Positions 33,679 through 42,561 of a DNA stretch of 64,000 nucleotides are shown here, one piece after another. This DNA is from Novimethylophilus kurashikiensis. GTDB lineage: Bacteria; Pseudomonadota; Gammaproteobacteria; Burkholderiales; Methylophilaceae. Location: NCBI RefSeq assembly GCF_003112435.1, contig NZ_BDOQ01000019.1:124001-188000 (forward strand). The letters run 5' to 3'. Every line of letters starts with the position of its first letter. Within the stretch, counting starts at the first letter, position 1. The position numbers were made by a program, and so were the translations under genes. The notes under the pieces are model-generated. The model saw only the letters and a program-made list of their open reading frames with translations. It searched no databases and was not told the origin of the DNA.

Positions 33679-34382
33679 AACCCATCGCCATTTTTCGTCA
33701 TGCACGCACCGAAGGTCCCGGCCATCTCGCCACTTTTCTCGATCAACGCAATATTCCCTGGCAGTTGATCTGCATCGACGAGGGCGATGCGTTGCCTGAT
33801 TCTGTCGAAGCGTTCAGCGGCCTGGTGTTCATGGGCGGCCCCATGAGCGTGAACGATGATCTGCCCTGGATTCCCCCTGTACTCGCGCTGATTCGGAGCG
33901 CAGTTGCAGCGGATATCCCCGTCCTGGGGCATTGCCTGGGCGGCCAACTCATGTCCAAAGCCTTGGGCGGCAGTGTCGGGCGCAATCCGGTCAAGGAAAT
34001 CGGCTGGGGTGTGCTGAAAGCGGCTGATAATGCCGAAGCGCGCCGTTGGTTCGGCGATATGCAGGCTTTTACCGGTTTCCATTGGCACGGCGAGACGTTC
34101 ACGATTCCCGAGCGCGCAACCCGCATTCTTGCCAGCGATTATTGCGACAACCAGGCGTTCTCGCTCGGCAAACACCTGGGTTTTCAATGCCATATCGAAA
34201 TGACGGAGCCTATGATCCGCGAATGGTGCGACATTGGCATCGATGAAATCCAGTCCTCGGCCGCGAGTCCAGGTGTGCAAAAGCCAGAGACCGTGTTCGA
34301 GCAAATGCCGGCTCACCTGCCAAAATTGAATAGCGTGGCGGCACGTGTTTATGAGGAATGGATTCAAGGACTTAAATCCTGA
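33675..34382 (+). CDS. Class I glutamine amidotransferase domain protein
   Basis: 235 residues. The triad is visible: Cys in [11 protein letters not shown], His in FQCHIEM and the nearby Glu (EMTEP), with oxyanion segment [12 protein letters not shown]. It resembles stand-alone GATase1 proteins related to the GMP synthase amidotransferase domain. Some members cleave gamma-glutamyl compounds, but no synthetase partner is adjacent, so the substrate is unknown. Translation may be coupled to rluE (ATGA overlap). Confidence 0.85.
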   Translation: MKPIAIFRHARTEGPGHLATFLDQRNIPWQLICIDEGDALPDSVEAFSGLVFMGGPMSVNDDLPWIPPVLALIRSAVAADIPVLGHCLGGQLMSKALGGSVGRNPVKEIGWGVLKAADNAEARRWFGDMQAFTGFHWHGETFTIPERATRILASDYCDNQAFSLGKHLGFQCHIEMTEPMIREWCDIGIDEIQSSAASPGVQKPETVFEQMPAHLPKLNSVAARVYEEWIQGLKS

Positions 34383-34478
34383 TTAGGCCTTATTGAAAAT
34401 AAGGTCTGGTTTGGTTGGTATGGTTGGGCAACAGCTTGTATTTCCTCGTAAATCTTTATTTAAAGGAGGGAGTGGAAG

Positions 34479-34598
34479 ATGTCGAACCAGCATACCTATG
34501 GGCCGGAGCCTGTACCCCATGAGGCCTGGTATTTCATTTTTGTGCTGATCGGGGTTTTGGGCGGGCTTATTACCGCCTGGATAGTCAGCATGCTTTGA
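34479..34598 (+). CDS. 39-residue single-pass membrane protein, unknown
   Basis: ATG 34479 is preceded by AAAGGAGGGAG, a near-ideal Shine-Dalgarno. The peptide has a polar, proline-rich head (MSNQHTYGPEPVPHEAWY) and one hydrophobic helix (FIFVLIGVLGGLITAWIVSML). A strong terminator follows 18 bases after the stop, so it is a monocistronic unit. I do not recognise the family. Size and layout are like accessory peptides of membrane complexes, but nothing in the neighbourhood says which. Confidence 0.65.
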   Translation: MSNQHTYGPEPVPHEAWYFIFVLIGVLGGLITAWIVSML

Positions 34599-34615
34599 GG
34601 TGATTCCTCAGATAC

Positions 34616-34648
34616 AAGGCCAAGCCTTTCGGTTTGGCCTTTTTGTTT
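34616..34648 (+). terminator. Intrinsic terminator after the 39-residue membrane protein
   Basis: AAGGCCAAGCC-TTTC-GGTTTGGCCTT followed by TTTGTTTTTTT: an 11-bp stem with one G-T pair and a long T-run, a textbook terminator on the plus strand. Confidence 0.93.
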
Positions 34649-34725
34649 TTTTACGAACACCTGGGGTGGGGCTGATTTTGGAGTTGGCGTTTGATAATTC
34701 TGCGGATTATCACGCGTTTTATGGC

Positions 34726-34754
34726 CTGAAAAGACGGATGCTGTCTGTTAAAAT
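34726..34754 (+). promoter_or_regulatory. Promoter of ribE, probably giving a leaderless mRNA
   Basis: CTGAAA (34726-34731), 17 bases, TAAAAT (34749-34754), six bases, then ATG 34761. The expected transcription start is the A of the ATG. No Shine-Dalgarno and no FMN riboswitch lie upstream. Confidence 0.6.
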
Positions 34755-34760
34755 GCCGTC

Positions 34761-35360
34761 ATGTTTACCGGAATCGTTCAGGCCTTGGGCCGCATAGAAA
34801 AAGTCGAGCCGCATGGCGGTGATGTTCGTCTCACGATCGCGTGCGGCGGACTGGATATGGCAGACGTCATGCAAGGCGATAGCATCGCCGTCAATGGGGT
34901 ATGCCTTACCGCGGTGGAATACGATGCAAACTCTTTCCAGGTGCATGTGTCGGCAGAAACGCTGCGCTGTGCCACCGGGTTAAGCGCCCCTGGCGAGGTC
35001 AACCTGGAAAAAGCCTTACGTCTGGCAGACCGGCTAGGCGGGCATCTCGTCAGCGGACACGTGGACGGCATCGGCGAGGTGACGCGCTTCGACGACGTGG
35101 GTGATTGCAAATTGCTGGCGATCCGTGCACCGCATGCCTTGTCGCGCTATGTGTCTACCAAGGGCTCGATCACGATCAACGGCGTCAGTCTTACCGTCAA
35201 TACGGTCGAACGCGACGAATTCACCATTAACCTCATCCCGCACACGCTGGAAGTCACTACCCTTAAGCATCTCAAGCCTGGCAGTCCAGTGAATCTCGAA
35301 GTCGATCTCATTGCCCGCTACGTCGATCGCATGCAGCAGTGGGAGCAGGAAAGCGCATGA
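34761..35360 (+). CDS. ribE: Riboflavin synthase (alpha subunit)
   Basis: 199 residues made of two homologous lumazine-binding barrels (MFTGIVQALGRI...; HLVSGHVDGIGEV...). GVCLT and GVSLT are the repeated motifs. It dismutates two 6,7-dimethyl-8-ribityllumazine molecules into riboflavin. It overlaps the ribB-type gene by four bases. ribH (lumazine synthase) and ribD are not in the window. Confidence 0.96.
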   Translation: MFTGIVQALGRIEKVEPHGGDVRLTIACGGLDMADVMQGDSIAVNGVCLTAVEYDANSFQVHVSAETLRCATGLSAPGEVNLEKALRLADRLGGHLVSGHVDGIGEVTRFDDVGDCKLLAIRAPHALSRYVSTKGSITINGVSLTVNTVERDEFTINLIPHTLEVTTLKHLKPGSPVNLEVDLIARYVDRMQQWEQESA

Positions 35361-36445
35361 CCGCCATTAGCCCGATCCGTGAGATCGTCGAGGATATCCG
35401 TGCCGGAAAGATGGTGGTGCTGGTGGACGAGGAAGACCGCGAAAACGAAGGCGACCTCGTATTCGCCGCTCAATTCGTTACCCCCGAACACATCAATTTC
35501 ATGGCCACCCACGGCCGCGGCCTGATTTGCCTGACGTTGACCGAGGCACGCTGCCGCCAGCTCAACCTCACGCCCATGGTGCAGCGCAACGGCACCAAGA
35601 TGGGGACCAATTTCACGGCTTCCATCGAGGCTGCGGTCGGCGTCACCACGGGGATTTCCGCCGGCGACCGTGCCAAGACTATTGAAGTCGCCGTCGCCAA
35701 GAACGCCAAGGCGAGCGATATCGTCAGCCCTGGTCATGTGTTTCCATTGATCGCCCAGAGCGGCGGCGTGCTGGTGCGCGCCGGACATACCGAAGCCGGT
35801 TGCGATCTCGCCCAAATGGCCGGGCTGGAGCCGGCCGCGGTGATCTGCGAGATCCTCAAGGATGATGGCACCATGGCGCGCCTGCCCGACCTGCTGGTGT
35901 TCGCCGAAAAGCACGGCCTCAAGATCGGCACGATTGCCGACCTCATCCATTACCGTAGCCAGACCGAGCATCTGGTGGAACGCGCCGCCGAACGCATGGT
36001 CAATACACCGTATGGCGAATTCAAACTGATCGCCTATAGCGATAAGACCGCCAACGAGACACACCTCGCGCTGATCAAAGGGGAACCCAAGCCGGATGAG
36101 GAAACCTTGGTTCGCGTTCACGAACCTTTGTCAGTTTTCGATTTGCTGGACCACGACAGCCAAACCCACGCCTGGAGCGTGCCGCGGGCAATGGAGGCCA
36201 TCAACGAAGCCGGCTGCGGCGTGATCGTCCTGCTGCGTCGCAACGAAGACGGTCAGCAGTTGATCGACCGCATCCGTTTTGCCAACGAGCCCGTGCGTTT
36301 CAAGCAGGATTTACGTGACTACGGCATCGGCTCGCAGATTCTGCTGGACGTCGGCGTTAAGAAAATGCGCCTCCTCGCCGTACCGCGCAAAATGCCGAGC
36401 ATGACGGGCTTTGGGTTGGAAGTTTGTGGGTATCTGGAAAAGTGA
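35357..36445 (+). CDS. ribB: 3,4-dihydroxy-2-butanone 4-phosphate synthase with degenerate RibA domain (RibBX type)
   Basis: 362 residues. The N-terminal ~200 residues are a full Rib[30 protein letters not shown]-equivalent [15 protein letters not shown] and [10 protein letters not shown]. The C-terminal ~155 residues align with GTP cyclohydrolase II ([26 protein letters not shown]) but lack the zinc-binding C-x10-C-x-C; the region reads [12 protein letters not shown] instead. The second domain therefore cannot be a normal cyclohydrolase. Such RibB-X fusions are known in Proteobacteria; a separate ribA is expected elsewhere. Translation is coupled to ribE. Confidence 0.93.
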   Translation: MTAISPIREIVEDIRAGKMVVLVDEEDRENEGDLVFAAQFVTPEHINFMATHGRGLICLTLTEARCRQLNLTPMVQRNGTKMGTNFTASIEAAVGVTTGISAGDRAKTIEVAVAKNAKASDIVSPGHVFPLIAQSGGVLVRAGHTEAGCDLAQMAGLEPAAVICEILKDDGTMARLPDLLVFAEKHGLKIGTIADLIHYRSQTEHLVERAAERMVNTPYGEFKLIAYSDKTANETHLALIKGEPKPDEETLVRVHEPLSVFDLLDHDSQTHAWSVPRAMEAINEAGCGVIVLLRRNEDGQQLIDRIRFANEPVRFKQDLRDYGIGSQILLDVGVKKMRLLAVPRKMPSMTGFGLEVCGYLEK

Positions 36446-36451
36446 GATAAT
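36423..36451 (+). promoter_or_regulatory. Candidate promoter of yqgE
   Basis: TTTGTG (36423-36428), 17 bases, GATAAT (36446-36451), then six bases and ATG 36458. The hexamer begins immediately after the preceding stop codon. There is no Shine-Dalgarno, so a leaderless message is possible. Confidence 0.45.
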
Positions 36452-36457
36452 CGCCCC

Positions 36458-37018
36458 ATGGAAAACGTCAACCTCACCGGACATTTCCTGATTGCCATGC
36501 CCGCCATGGTCGATCCCAATTTTGCCAAATCCGTCACCTACGTCTGCGAGCACAACGAAAACGGCGCGCTCGGCATCGTCATCAACCGCCCCATCGACAT
36601 GAAGCTCGACGACCTGTTCGAGCAGATCAGCATCGAGCTGCAAAACAAGGAACTGGGCGGCAATCCTGTGCACTTCGGCGGCCCGGTGCAAGTCGATCGC
36701 GGTTTCGTGCTGCACCAGCCCGTGGGCGATTGGCAATCCACCATCGCCGTGACCGGCGAAACGGCGCTTACCACCTCCAAGGATGTACTAGAAGCCGCGG
36801 CGCGCGGCGAAGGTCCGGAAAAAATGCTGGTGAGCCTGGGCTACACCGGCTGGTCGCCCGGCCAGCTGGAACAAGAGATTTCCCAAAACGCCTGGCTGAC
36901 CGTGCAGGCGAGCGAAGGTATCATTTTCGACCTGCCGGCCGAAGAAAAGCTAGTCGCAGCCATGGGGCTGCTGGGGGTGGATTTCGCAACGCTGTCGGAA
37001 TTTGCGGGACATGCATAG
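36458..37018 (+). CDS. yqgE: YqgE/AlgH family protein (UPF0301)
   Basis: 186 residues. [50 protein letters not shown] and [15 protein letters not shown] are the full set of DUF179 motifs. The biochemical role is unknown; the gene is usually coupled to yqgF/ruvX, as here 18 bases downstream, and named AlgH in pseudomonads. Confidence 0.95.
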   Translation: MENVNLTGHFLIAMPAMVDPNFAKSVTYVCEHNENGALGIVINRPIDMKLDDLFEQISIELQNKELGGNPVHFGGPVQVDRGFVLHQPVGDWQSTIAVTGETALTTSKDVLEAAARGEGPEKMLVSLGYTGWSPGQLEQEISQNAWLTVQASEGIIFDLPAEEKLVAAMGLLGVDFATLSEFAGHA

Positions 37019-37036
37019 GTTGCCCGGGGCCTCTTT

Positions 37037-37465
37037 GTGAACGGCGCCGTCTTGGCCTTTGATTTCGGCGAAAAACGCATCGGCGTCGCAGTCGGCGATC
37101 TGGAAATCGGCATCGCGCATCCTTTGCAAACCATTGCCGGCGAAGGCAACGATCTCAAGTTTGCCGCCATCGCCGAACTCATTTCCGAATGGAAACCCGC
37201 TCGCTTGGTCGTCGGCCTGCCCATGCATCTCGACGGTACCGAGCACGAGTTGACCCGGCTATCGCGTAAATTTGCGCGTCGCCTGGAAGGGCGTTTCAGC
37301 CTGCCTACTGCCATGATCGACGAGCGCCTGAGTTCGGCCGAGGCCAGTCAAACCCTCAACGAACTCGGTATCCGTGGCCGCAACCAGAAAGCGATGCTGG
37401 ACCAAGTGGCAGCGCAACGCATTCTTCAATCCTATTTCGATATGCAACCTCATGAACTTGCCTGA
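37037..37465 (+). CDS. ruvX: Putative pre-16S rRNA nuclease / Holliday junction resolvase YqgF (RuvX)
   Basis: 142 residues from GTG 37037. RNase H-like fold: FDFGEKRIGVAVGD, LVVGLPMHLDGTEHE, and DERLSSAEA with the catalytic acids. It takes part in 16S 5'-end maturation and was also described as a resolvase. The 3' end overlaps pyrR by 14 bases, forming yqgE-ruvX-pyrR-pyrB-pyrC'. Confidence 0.93.
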   Translation: MNGAVLAFDFGEKRIGVAVGDLEIGIAHPLQTIAGEGNDLKFAAIAELISEWKPARLVVGLPMHLDGTEHELTRLSRKFARRLEGRFSLPTAMIDERLSSAEASQTLNELGIRGRNQKAMLDQVAAQRILQSYFDMQPHELA

Positions 37466-37949
37466 CGCGGAACAGCTGATCCTGTCCCTGGCCGACCAGG
37501 TGCGCCCCCTTCTGGACGAGGGCGCGGCGCTGGTCGGTATCCATAGCGGCGGCGCCTGGCTGGCGCAGCGCATCCAGAAGCTCTACGGCAAGAACGTCGA
37601 TCTCGGCACGCTGGACATTTCCTTTTATCGCGACGATTTCAGCCGCATCGGCCTGCATCCGCAGATCAAGCCGTCGGATATCCCCTTCGACGTCGAAGAG
37701 CGTCCCATCGTGCTGGTGGACGACGTGCTGTTTACCGGCCGTACGGTGCGGGCGGCAATGAACGAACTATTCGACTACGGCCGTCCCGGGAAGGTCACCC
37801 TGGCCGCGCTGGTGGATCGCGGCGGGCGCGAGTTGCCTATCGAGGCGCAAATCGTCGGCGCGCATATCCCGTTGCAACCCCAACAAAATCTCCACCTGCT
37901 GCGCGACGAGCACGGCACCCTTAGCTTGAAACTCCATGAGGCCGCATGA
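37452..37949 (+). CDS. pyrR: Bifunctional pyr regulator / uracil phosphoribosyltransferase PyrR
   Basis: 165 residues from ATG 37452. The PRPP motif [16 protein letters not shown] and [12 protein letters not shown] are typical of PyrR, as is [13 protein letters not shown]. In Gram-positives it binds pyr leader RNA; in proteobacteria its regulatory role is less clear and it may act in regulation or uracil salvage. No attenuator is visible, since the genes upstream overlap. It overlaps pyrB by four bases. Confidence 0.93.
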   Translation: MNLPDAEQLILSLADQVRPLLDEGAALVGIHSGGAWLAQRIQKLYGKNVDLGTLDISFYRDDFSRIGLHPQIKPSDIPFDVEERPIVLVDDVLFTGRTVRAAMNELFDYGRPGKVTLAALVDRGGRELPIEAQIVGAHIPLQPQQNLHLLRDEHGTLSLKLHEAA

Positions 37950-38902
37950 ACAATCCGCAGCTCACTAAAAACGGCGAATTAAAACACCTGCTCTCCATCG
38001 AAGGGCTACCGAAAGCCATCCTCAACCAGATCCTCGATACCGCCGAATCCTTTGTTGGCGTGGCCGAGCGCGAGGTCAAGAAAGTCCCGCTGTTACGCGG
38101 CAAGACGGTGTGCAACATCTTCTTCGAGAACAGCACGCGCACCCGGACCACCTTCGAGATCGCGGCCAAGCGGCTCTCGGCCGACGTGATCAACCTCAAC
38201 GTCAATACGTCCTCGCAATCCAAGGGCGAGACCATCCTCGACACCGTAGATAACCTCATCGCCATGCATGCGGACATGTTCGTCATCCGTCATGCGCAAT
38301 CCGGGGCGGCGCACTTCATTGCCCGCCATGTGGCGCCGCATATCCGCGTCATCAACGCCGGCGACGGCCGCCATGCCCACCCTACGCAAGGCTTGCTGGA
38401 CGTGTTCACCATCCGCCGCTACAAGCCGGACATGCACAACCTGCGCATCGCAATCGTCGGCGACGTGCTGCATTCACGCGTGGCCCGTTCGGAAATTCAC
38501 GCTCTGACCACGCTGGGCGTGCCTGAAGTGCGCGTGATCGCCCCCAAGACGCTGCTGCCTCACGACGTGGAGCGTCTGGGCGTGCAGGTCTACCACGACA
38601 TGAACGCCGGTTTGAAAGATGTGGACGTGGTGATGATGCTGCGCTTGCAGAACGAGCGCATGAACGGCGCCTTGTTGCCGTCGGCGCAGGAATACTTCAA
38701 GTGCTACGGCCTGACGCAGGAAAAACTCGCGCTCGCCAAGCCCGACGCCATCGTCATGCACCCCGGCCCCATGAACCGCGGCGTGGAAATCGATTCTGCC
38801 GTGGCCGACGGTGCGCAATCCGTGATCCTGCCGCAAGTGACCTACGGGATTGCGGTTCGCATGGCCGTGATGAGCATCCTCGCCGGGAATACAGAAGAAT
38901 GA
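37946..38902 (+). CDS. pyrB: Aspartate carbamoyltransferase catalytic subunit PyrB
   Basis: 318 residues. Carbamoyl phosphate site [19 protein letters not shown], then SSSxxKGE-like [21 protein letters not shown] and [11 protein letters not shown]. First committed step of pyrimidine synthesis. Its partner is the inactive dihydroorotase-like PyrC' encoded with a four-base overlap, as in Pseudomonas ATCase. Confidence 0.96.
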   Translation: MNNPQLTKNGELKHLLSIEGLPKAILNQILDTAESFVGVAEREVKKVPLLRGKTVCNIFFENSTRTRTTFEIAAKRLSADVINLNVNTSSQSKGETILDTVDNLIAMHADMFVIRHAQSGAAHFIARHVAPHIRVINAGDGRHAHPTQGLLDVFTIRRYKPDMHNLRIAIVGDVLHSRVARSEIHALTTLGVPEVRVIAPKTLLPHDVERLGVQVYHDMNAGLKDVDVVMMLRLQNERMNGALLPSAQEYFKCYGLTQEKLALAKPDAIVMHPGPMNRGVEIDSAVADGAQSVILPQVTYGIAVRMAVMSILAGNTEE

Positions 38903-40173
38903 AGATCCTGATCAAGAACGGTCGATTGATCGACCACAAGAACAATATCGATGCGGTGCGCGATGTCTACGTTGCTGCCGGCAAGGTGGTGGCGGTGGGC
39001 GATGCGCCGGCCGATTTTCACCCCAACGCCACTATCGATGCCACCAACTTGGTCGTAGCCCCAGGCTTGGTCGACGTTTCGGCCCGCCTGCGCGAACCCG
39101 GCTTCGAGTACAAGGCCACGTTGAAAAGCGAACTGCGGGCCGCGGTCGCCGGCGGCGTGACCAGCCTGGCATGCCCGCCCGATACCGATCCCGTCCTGGA
39201 TGAGCCCGGTCTGGTGGAAATGCTTAAGCATCGTGCCAAGCTGCTCAACCTGGCTCACGTTTATCCCGTCGGAGCATTGACGCGCAAGCTGGAAGGCAAG
39301 GAGCTCACCGAGATGAGCGAATTGGCCGAAGCCGGCTGCGTCGGCTTCTCCCACGTGACGGCCCGCCTGACCGATACTCTGGTACTACGCCGCGCCATGC
39401 AATACGCCAGCACCTTTGGATTCACGGTCTGGCTGCATCCTGAAGACGCTTACCTGGCCAAGAACGGCGTGGCGCACGACGGCGAAGTGGCGGCGCGACT
39501 AGGTTTGGCAGGGATTCCGTCGAGCGCCGAAACCATCGCGTTGGCGACCATACTCACATTGGCAGAAGAGACCGGCGCCCGCGTCCATATCTGCCGCATT
39601 TCCACCCGCGAAGGCGTTGAAATGCTGCGCCAGGCCAAGCAACGCGGCCTCGCGGTGAGTGCCGATGCTGCGGCAAACCATGTGCACCTGACCGAGCACG
39701 ACATCGGCTATTTCGATGCGCAGTGCCACCTCAAGCCGCCGCTGCGCAGCCAGCGCGACCGCGACGCACTGCGTCAAGGCTTGGCCGACCATACCCTGGA
39801 TGTGATTTGCTCCGACCACACGCCGGTAGACGATGACGCCAAGTTGGCGCCCTTCGGCGAGACCGAGGCCGGCGCGACCGGTCTGGAACTGTTGCTGCCG
39901 CTTACCCTCAAGTGGGCTCAGGAAACCGCCACGCCGCTCGCCGCAGCGTTGGCGCGCATCACCAGCGAACCAGCACGGCTACTAGGCATTAATGCAGGAC
40001 ACTTGTCGGTGGGAGCCACGGCCGATATCTGTGTGTTTGACCCGGAGCAGTTCTGGAAAATCGAGCGCAACGCGTTGCATAGTCAAGGCAAGAACACGCC
40101 TTTCCTCGGAATGGAACTCGCCGGAAAAGTCCGTTGGACCTTGGTGGCGGGGCAGGTGGTCCATCAAAGTTAG
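38899..40173 (+). CDS. Inactive dihydroorotase homologue PyrC' (ATCase partner subunit)
   Basis: 424 residues with a type I dihydroorotase fold. The zinc motif after PGLVD should read DxHxHLR; here it is D59-V-S61-A-R63-L-R, so both metal histidines are gone. Other catalytic segments ([24 protein letters not shown]) are partly kept. This is the expected state of PyrC' in Pseudomonas-type pyrBC' operons, where it has no DHOase activity but is required to assemble the dodecameric ATCase. An active dihydroorotase must be encoded elsewhere. Confidence 0.9.
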   Translation: MKILIKNGRLIDHKNNIDAVRDVYVAAGKVVAVGDAPADFHPNATIDATNLVVAPGLVDVSARLREPGFEYKATLKSELRAAVAGGVTSLACPPDTDPVLDEPGLVEMLKHRAKLLNLAHVYPVGALTRKLEGKELTEMSELAEAGCVGFSHVTARLTDTLVLRRAMQYASTFGFTVWLHPEDAYLAKNGVAHDGEVAARLGLAGIPSSAETIALATILTLAEETGARVHICRISTREGVEMLRQAKQRGLAVSADAAANHVHLTEHDIGYFDAQCHLKPPLRSQRDRDALRQGLADHTLDVICSDHTPVDDDAKLAPFGETEAGATGLELLLPLTLKWAQETATPLAAALARITSEPARLLGINAGHLSVGATADICVFDPEQFWKIERNALHSQGKNTPFLGMELAGKVRWTLVAGQVVHQS

Positions 40174-40181
40174 GAGCCGTC

Positions 40182-40595
40182 ATGAACAAGCGCTTCGTGC
40201 TGTTACTCGTCGTTTTTCCGTTGACCGCAACGGCTGCGGTGGATGTGCGCGAAGGCTTGTGGGAACTCGGTGCCACGGTGCACCTGGAAAACCAGACCAT
40301 GGGGCCTTATACCCGCCAGCAATGCATCACCAAGGAAGACCTGCAGCATCCCGAGCGCATCTTCGGCGAAACCAACGGTAGCTGCGATTACACCAGCAAG
40401 CGCTACTTCGGGAACCAGTTCAGTTTTAACGTACGTTGTAATTCGGGAATCCCGCTGACCGGGGCGGGCGAGGTGGAATACGGCGCGGATTGGATCAAGG
40501 GCCACATGGAACTCAATGCGCAAGTCTCCGGCGGCCCGACGATTGAGAGTACCAGCGAAATTGCCGGCAAGCGGCTGGGCGATTGCACGCATTAG
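40182..40595 (+). CDS. DUF3617-type periplasmic protein
   Basis: 137 residues with a signal peptide (MNKRFVLLLVVFPLTATA) and DVREGLWEL near the mature N terminus, the hallmark of DUF3617; four cysteines (QQCITKE, GSCDYT, VRCNSG, GDCTH) probably form two disulfides. Function unknown. GGAGCC precedes the start eight bases behind pyrC'; it is likely cotranscribed by read-through. Confidence 0.8.
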   Translation: MNKRFVLLLVVFPLTATAAVDVREGLWELGATVHLENQTMGPYTRQQCITKEDLQHPERIFGETNGSCDYTSKRYFGNQFSFNVRCNSGIPLTGAGEVEYGADWIKGHMELNAQVSGGPTIESTSEIAGKRLGDCTH

Positions 40596-40623
40596 CAAGC
40601 AACCGCCCCATTCCCTTTTTCAC

Positions 40624-40818
40624 CTAGTGGTAAACAAAACCCCTGTATTTGATGCCGGCGTAGATGCTCCAGCGCGTGTCGTCGTTCCCGGTGCGAAAAG
40701 CCTGCAAAGCCTTTTTGTCGGCCGACAGGTGTTCAATCACCTTCTTGTCCCAGGCAGAAACCTGGGCGGGAAGCGCGCCTAAAAAGTGGGATAGCAGTGA
40801 CAACACTTCGGTATGCAT
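40624..40818 (-). CDS. Small hypothetical protein (64 residues)
   Basis: ATG 40818 is preceded by AAGGAGAAACATT, a good ribosome binding site. The peptide (MHTEVLSLLSHFLGALPAQV...) has no signal peptide or membrane helix and contains HLSADKKALQAF and RWSIYAGIKYRGF. I do not recognise it. The 215 bases upstream, up to the DUF72 gene, are AT-rich around 40920-40970 and otherwise hold nothing I can name; a promoter for this gene is plausible there. Confidence 0.55.
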   Translation of the reverse strand: MHTEVLSLLSHFLGALPAQVSAWDKKVIEHLSADKKALQAFRTGNDDTRWSIYAGIKYRGFVYH

Positions 40819-41033
40819 AATGTTTCTCCTTCAGGATGTCTACTCGCCGCCTAATCGCAGAGCTCGGGGACGGCACTGCGATTAAGCCGGGCCGGTGCCG
40901 TCGCTCTATCCTAAACAAGATCTATGCCAATAATTTAATCATTTAAAAACAATAACTTGTTGTTTTGTTCGCGATTGTGCTGCTAGCCGGCAAGCACCAG
41001 TAGATATCGATATGCACCAATTTGAACAGGTGA

Positions 41034-41936
41034 CTAGGGTGGCGGTGTGAGCGGAGTCAGCCCGTGTTCCAAGCCGAGTCGGCCGAGCAGCTTGCGTGCG
41101 TCGAACGGGGCTTTCACCTTGATGTCGTTATCGAAATAACAAAACACATCCCGAGATTTGCGATGCGGGGGCGCAAGATCCGCAATCAAGCGTGCATCTT
41201 CGGGTTGCGAACCCTGACTCCATGCCCGGATACGCGCCGCCCATCGATCCAATGCCTCATCCGTGTATCCGCTGGCATAAAGTTCCTCGGCGCCGTGCAG
41301 GCGGAGATAGACAAAGTCGCTGGTGACGTCCTCGTAATAAGGCCATTTCCCTGCGGTATCGGCGATTACCAGCGCGACGTCATATCGACGCAGCAGCTCG
41401 ATAAAGTGCGGCGTGACAAAGCTCGTATTACGGATTTCTACCGCATGGCGCAAGGGACGCTTGCGATCGATTGCAAGGAATACCTGCTTCATGCCCGCAT
41501 CGTGTCGCCGAGCCAGTTCCAGCCCTTCCTCCGTATCGTGAGGCAGCAGCTTGAGAAACGCCTCGAATAGCATCGGATCGAACTTGAAACTGGGCGGAAA
41601 CTGCCATAGCAGCGGCCCGAGTTTCTCCTTGAGGCAGAACAATCCCGAGGCGAAAAAATTGGCGATGGGCTTCTCGACTTCACGGAGCCGCAGGATATGC
41701 GTGACATATCGCGGGGATTTCACGCTAAAGACGAAATCTTTTGGGGTGTCTGCGTACCAGTTGGCAAAGCTCGTTGGGCGTTGCTGGCCGTAGAACGTGC
41801 CATTGATTTCTATAGTAGGCAACGCGCGAGAAGCGAAATTGAGTTCATGCGCTTGCTTGAGGTCCTTGGGGTAGAACACGCCTCGCCATGGGACATAGCG
41901 CCAGCCGGAAATGCCGATGCGAATATCTGCGGCCAT
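41034..41936 (-). CDS. DUF72 (YecE-like) protein
   Basis: 300 residues. GISGWRYVPWRGVFYPKDL at the N terminus, EINGTFYGQQRPTSFANWY, FVFSVKSPRYVTH, LGPLLWQFPPSF and VYLRLHGAEELYASGYTDEAL are the DUF72 motifs on a TIM-barrel. Function is not established; it is widespread in bacteria and archaea. A frameshifted VOC gene lies 18 bases upstream on the same strand. Confidence 0.9.
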   Translation of the reverse strand: MAADIRIGISGWRYVPWRGVFYPKDLKQAHELNFASRALPTIEINGTFYGQQRPTSFANWYADTPKDFVFSVKSPRYVTHILRLREVEKPIANFFASGLFCLKEKLGPLLWQFPPSFKFDPMLFEAFLKLLPHDTEEGLELARRHDAGMKQVFLAIDRKRPLRHAVEIRNTSFVTPHFIELLRRYDVALVIADTAGKWPYYEDVTSDFVYLRLHGAEELYASGYTDEALDRWAARIRAWSQGSQPEDARLIADLAPPHRKSRDVFCYFDNDIKVKAPFDARKLLGRLGLEHGLTPLTPPP

Positions 41937-41954
41937 AGAGGATGCGACTTCTAC

Positions 41955-42348
41955 TCAGCGTATTAGCGGCTGCAACATGCTCAAGCGGTTGCCTTCCGTA
42001 TCGATAAACGACACATATTGCCCCACGCCGGGAATCTCCATAGGCTCGCCCAACACTTTGCCACCTGCTTCCGCTACTTTCTTCATCGCCGCCTGAATAT
42101 CCTGCACGGCAATGACTAGCGAAGGATGCTGCGCCGGCCAATCCGGTTTATTCTGGTAAAAGCCCCCCGTTGATTGCCCCCGGGTGCTTGGGGCGACCGT
42201 CTTCCCCGGCTTCAGTCGTGGTTGCCAGCACATAATTTCCCATCTCCTCGCCCAGCATTTGCGTCTGCCAGCCGAAGGCCGAGGTGTAAAACTTGGCCAT
42301 ACGCGTGCGGTCATCGTAGGGTATTTCGAAGTGAACGACGGGGTTCAT
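41955..42348 (-). pseudogene. VOC-family (glyoxalase-like) protein, frameshifted
   Basis: The 5' part (from ATG 42348, NPVVHFEIPYDDRTRMAKFY) and the 3' part (GGFYQNKPDWPAQHPSLVI ... GQYVSFIDTEGNRLSML) form one VOC protein of about 130 residues but lie in different frames. They meet at a run of six C (42163-42168; six G on the coding strand). Removing one G restores a single frame, so this is a one-base insertion in a homopolymer: a real mutation, phase variation, or a sequencing error. Confidence 0.85.
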
Positions 42349-42561
42349 GACTCTCTCCTCGACAGATTTAGTATCAAGTGTTGCTCAGCCATTTAAGCAA
42401 GAGAATCATATAACGCACGCTATTGTTTGAATGTCGGCAAGCGATCAAACCCTTAGGTAGATAGCGACGGAAAATTTCTGGCGCATGATGCCCCGGAAAA
42501 TTGCACAATACATGTCTGGGCTGATCGAAGCTCGCCGTCAAAACCTCGGAAACATCAACAG

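Noticed and set aside
34600-34760. FMN riboswitch before ribE
   Set aside because: Only about 110 bases separate a terminator from the ATG, and none of the RFN conserved blocks is seen; promoter geometry suggests no leader.
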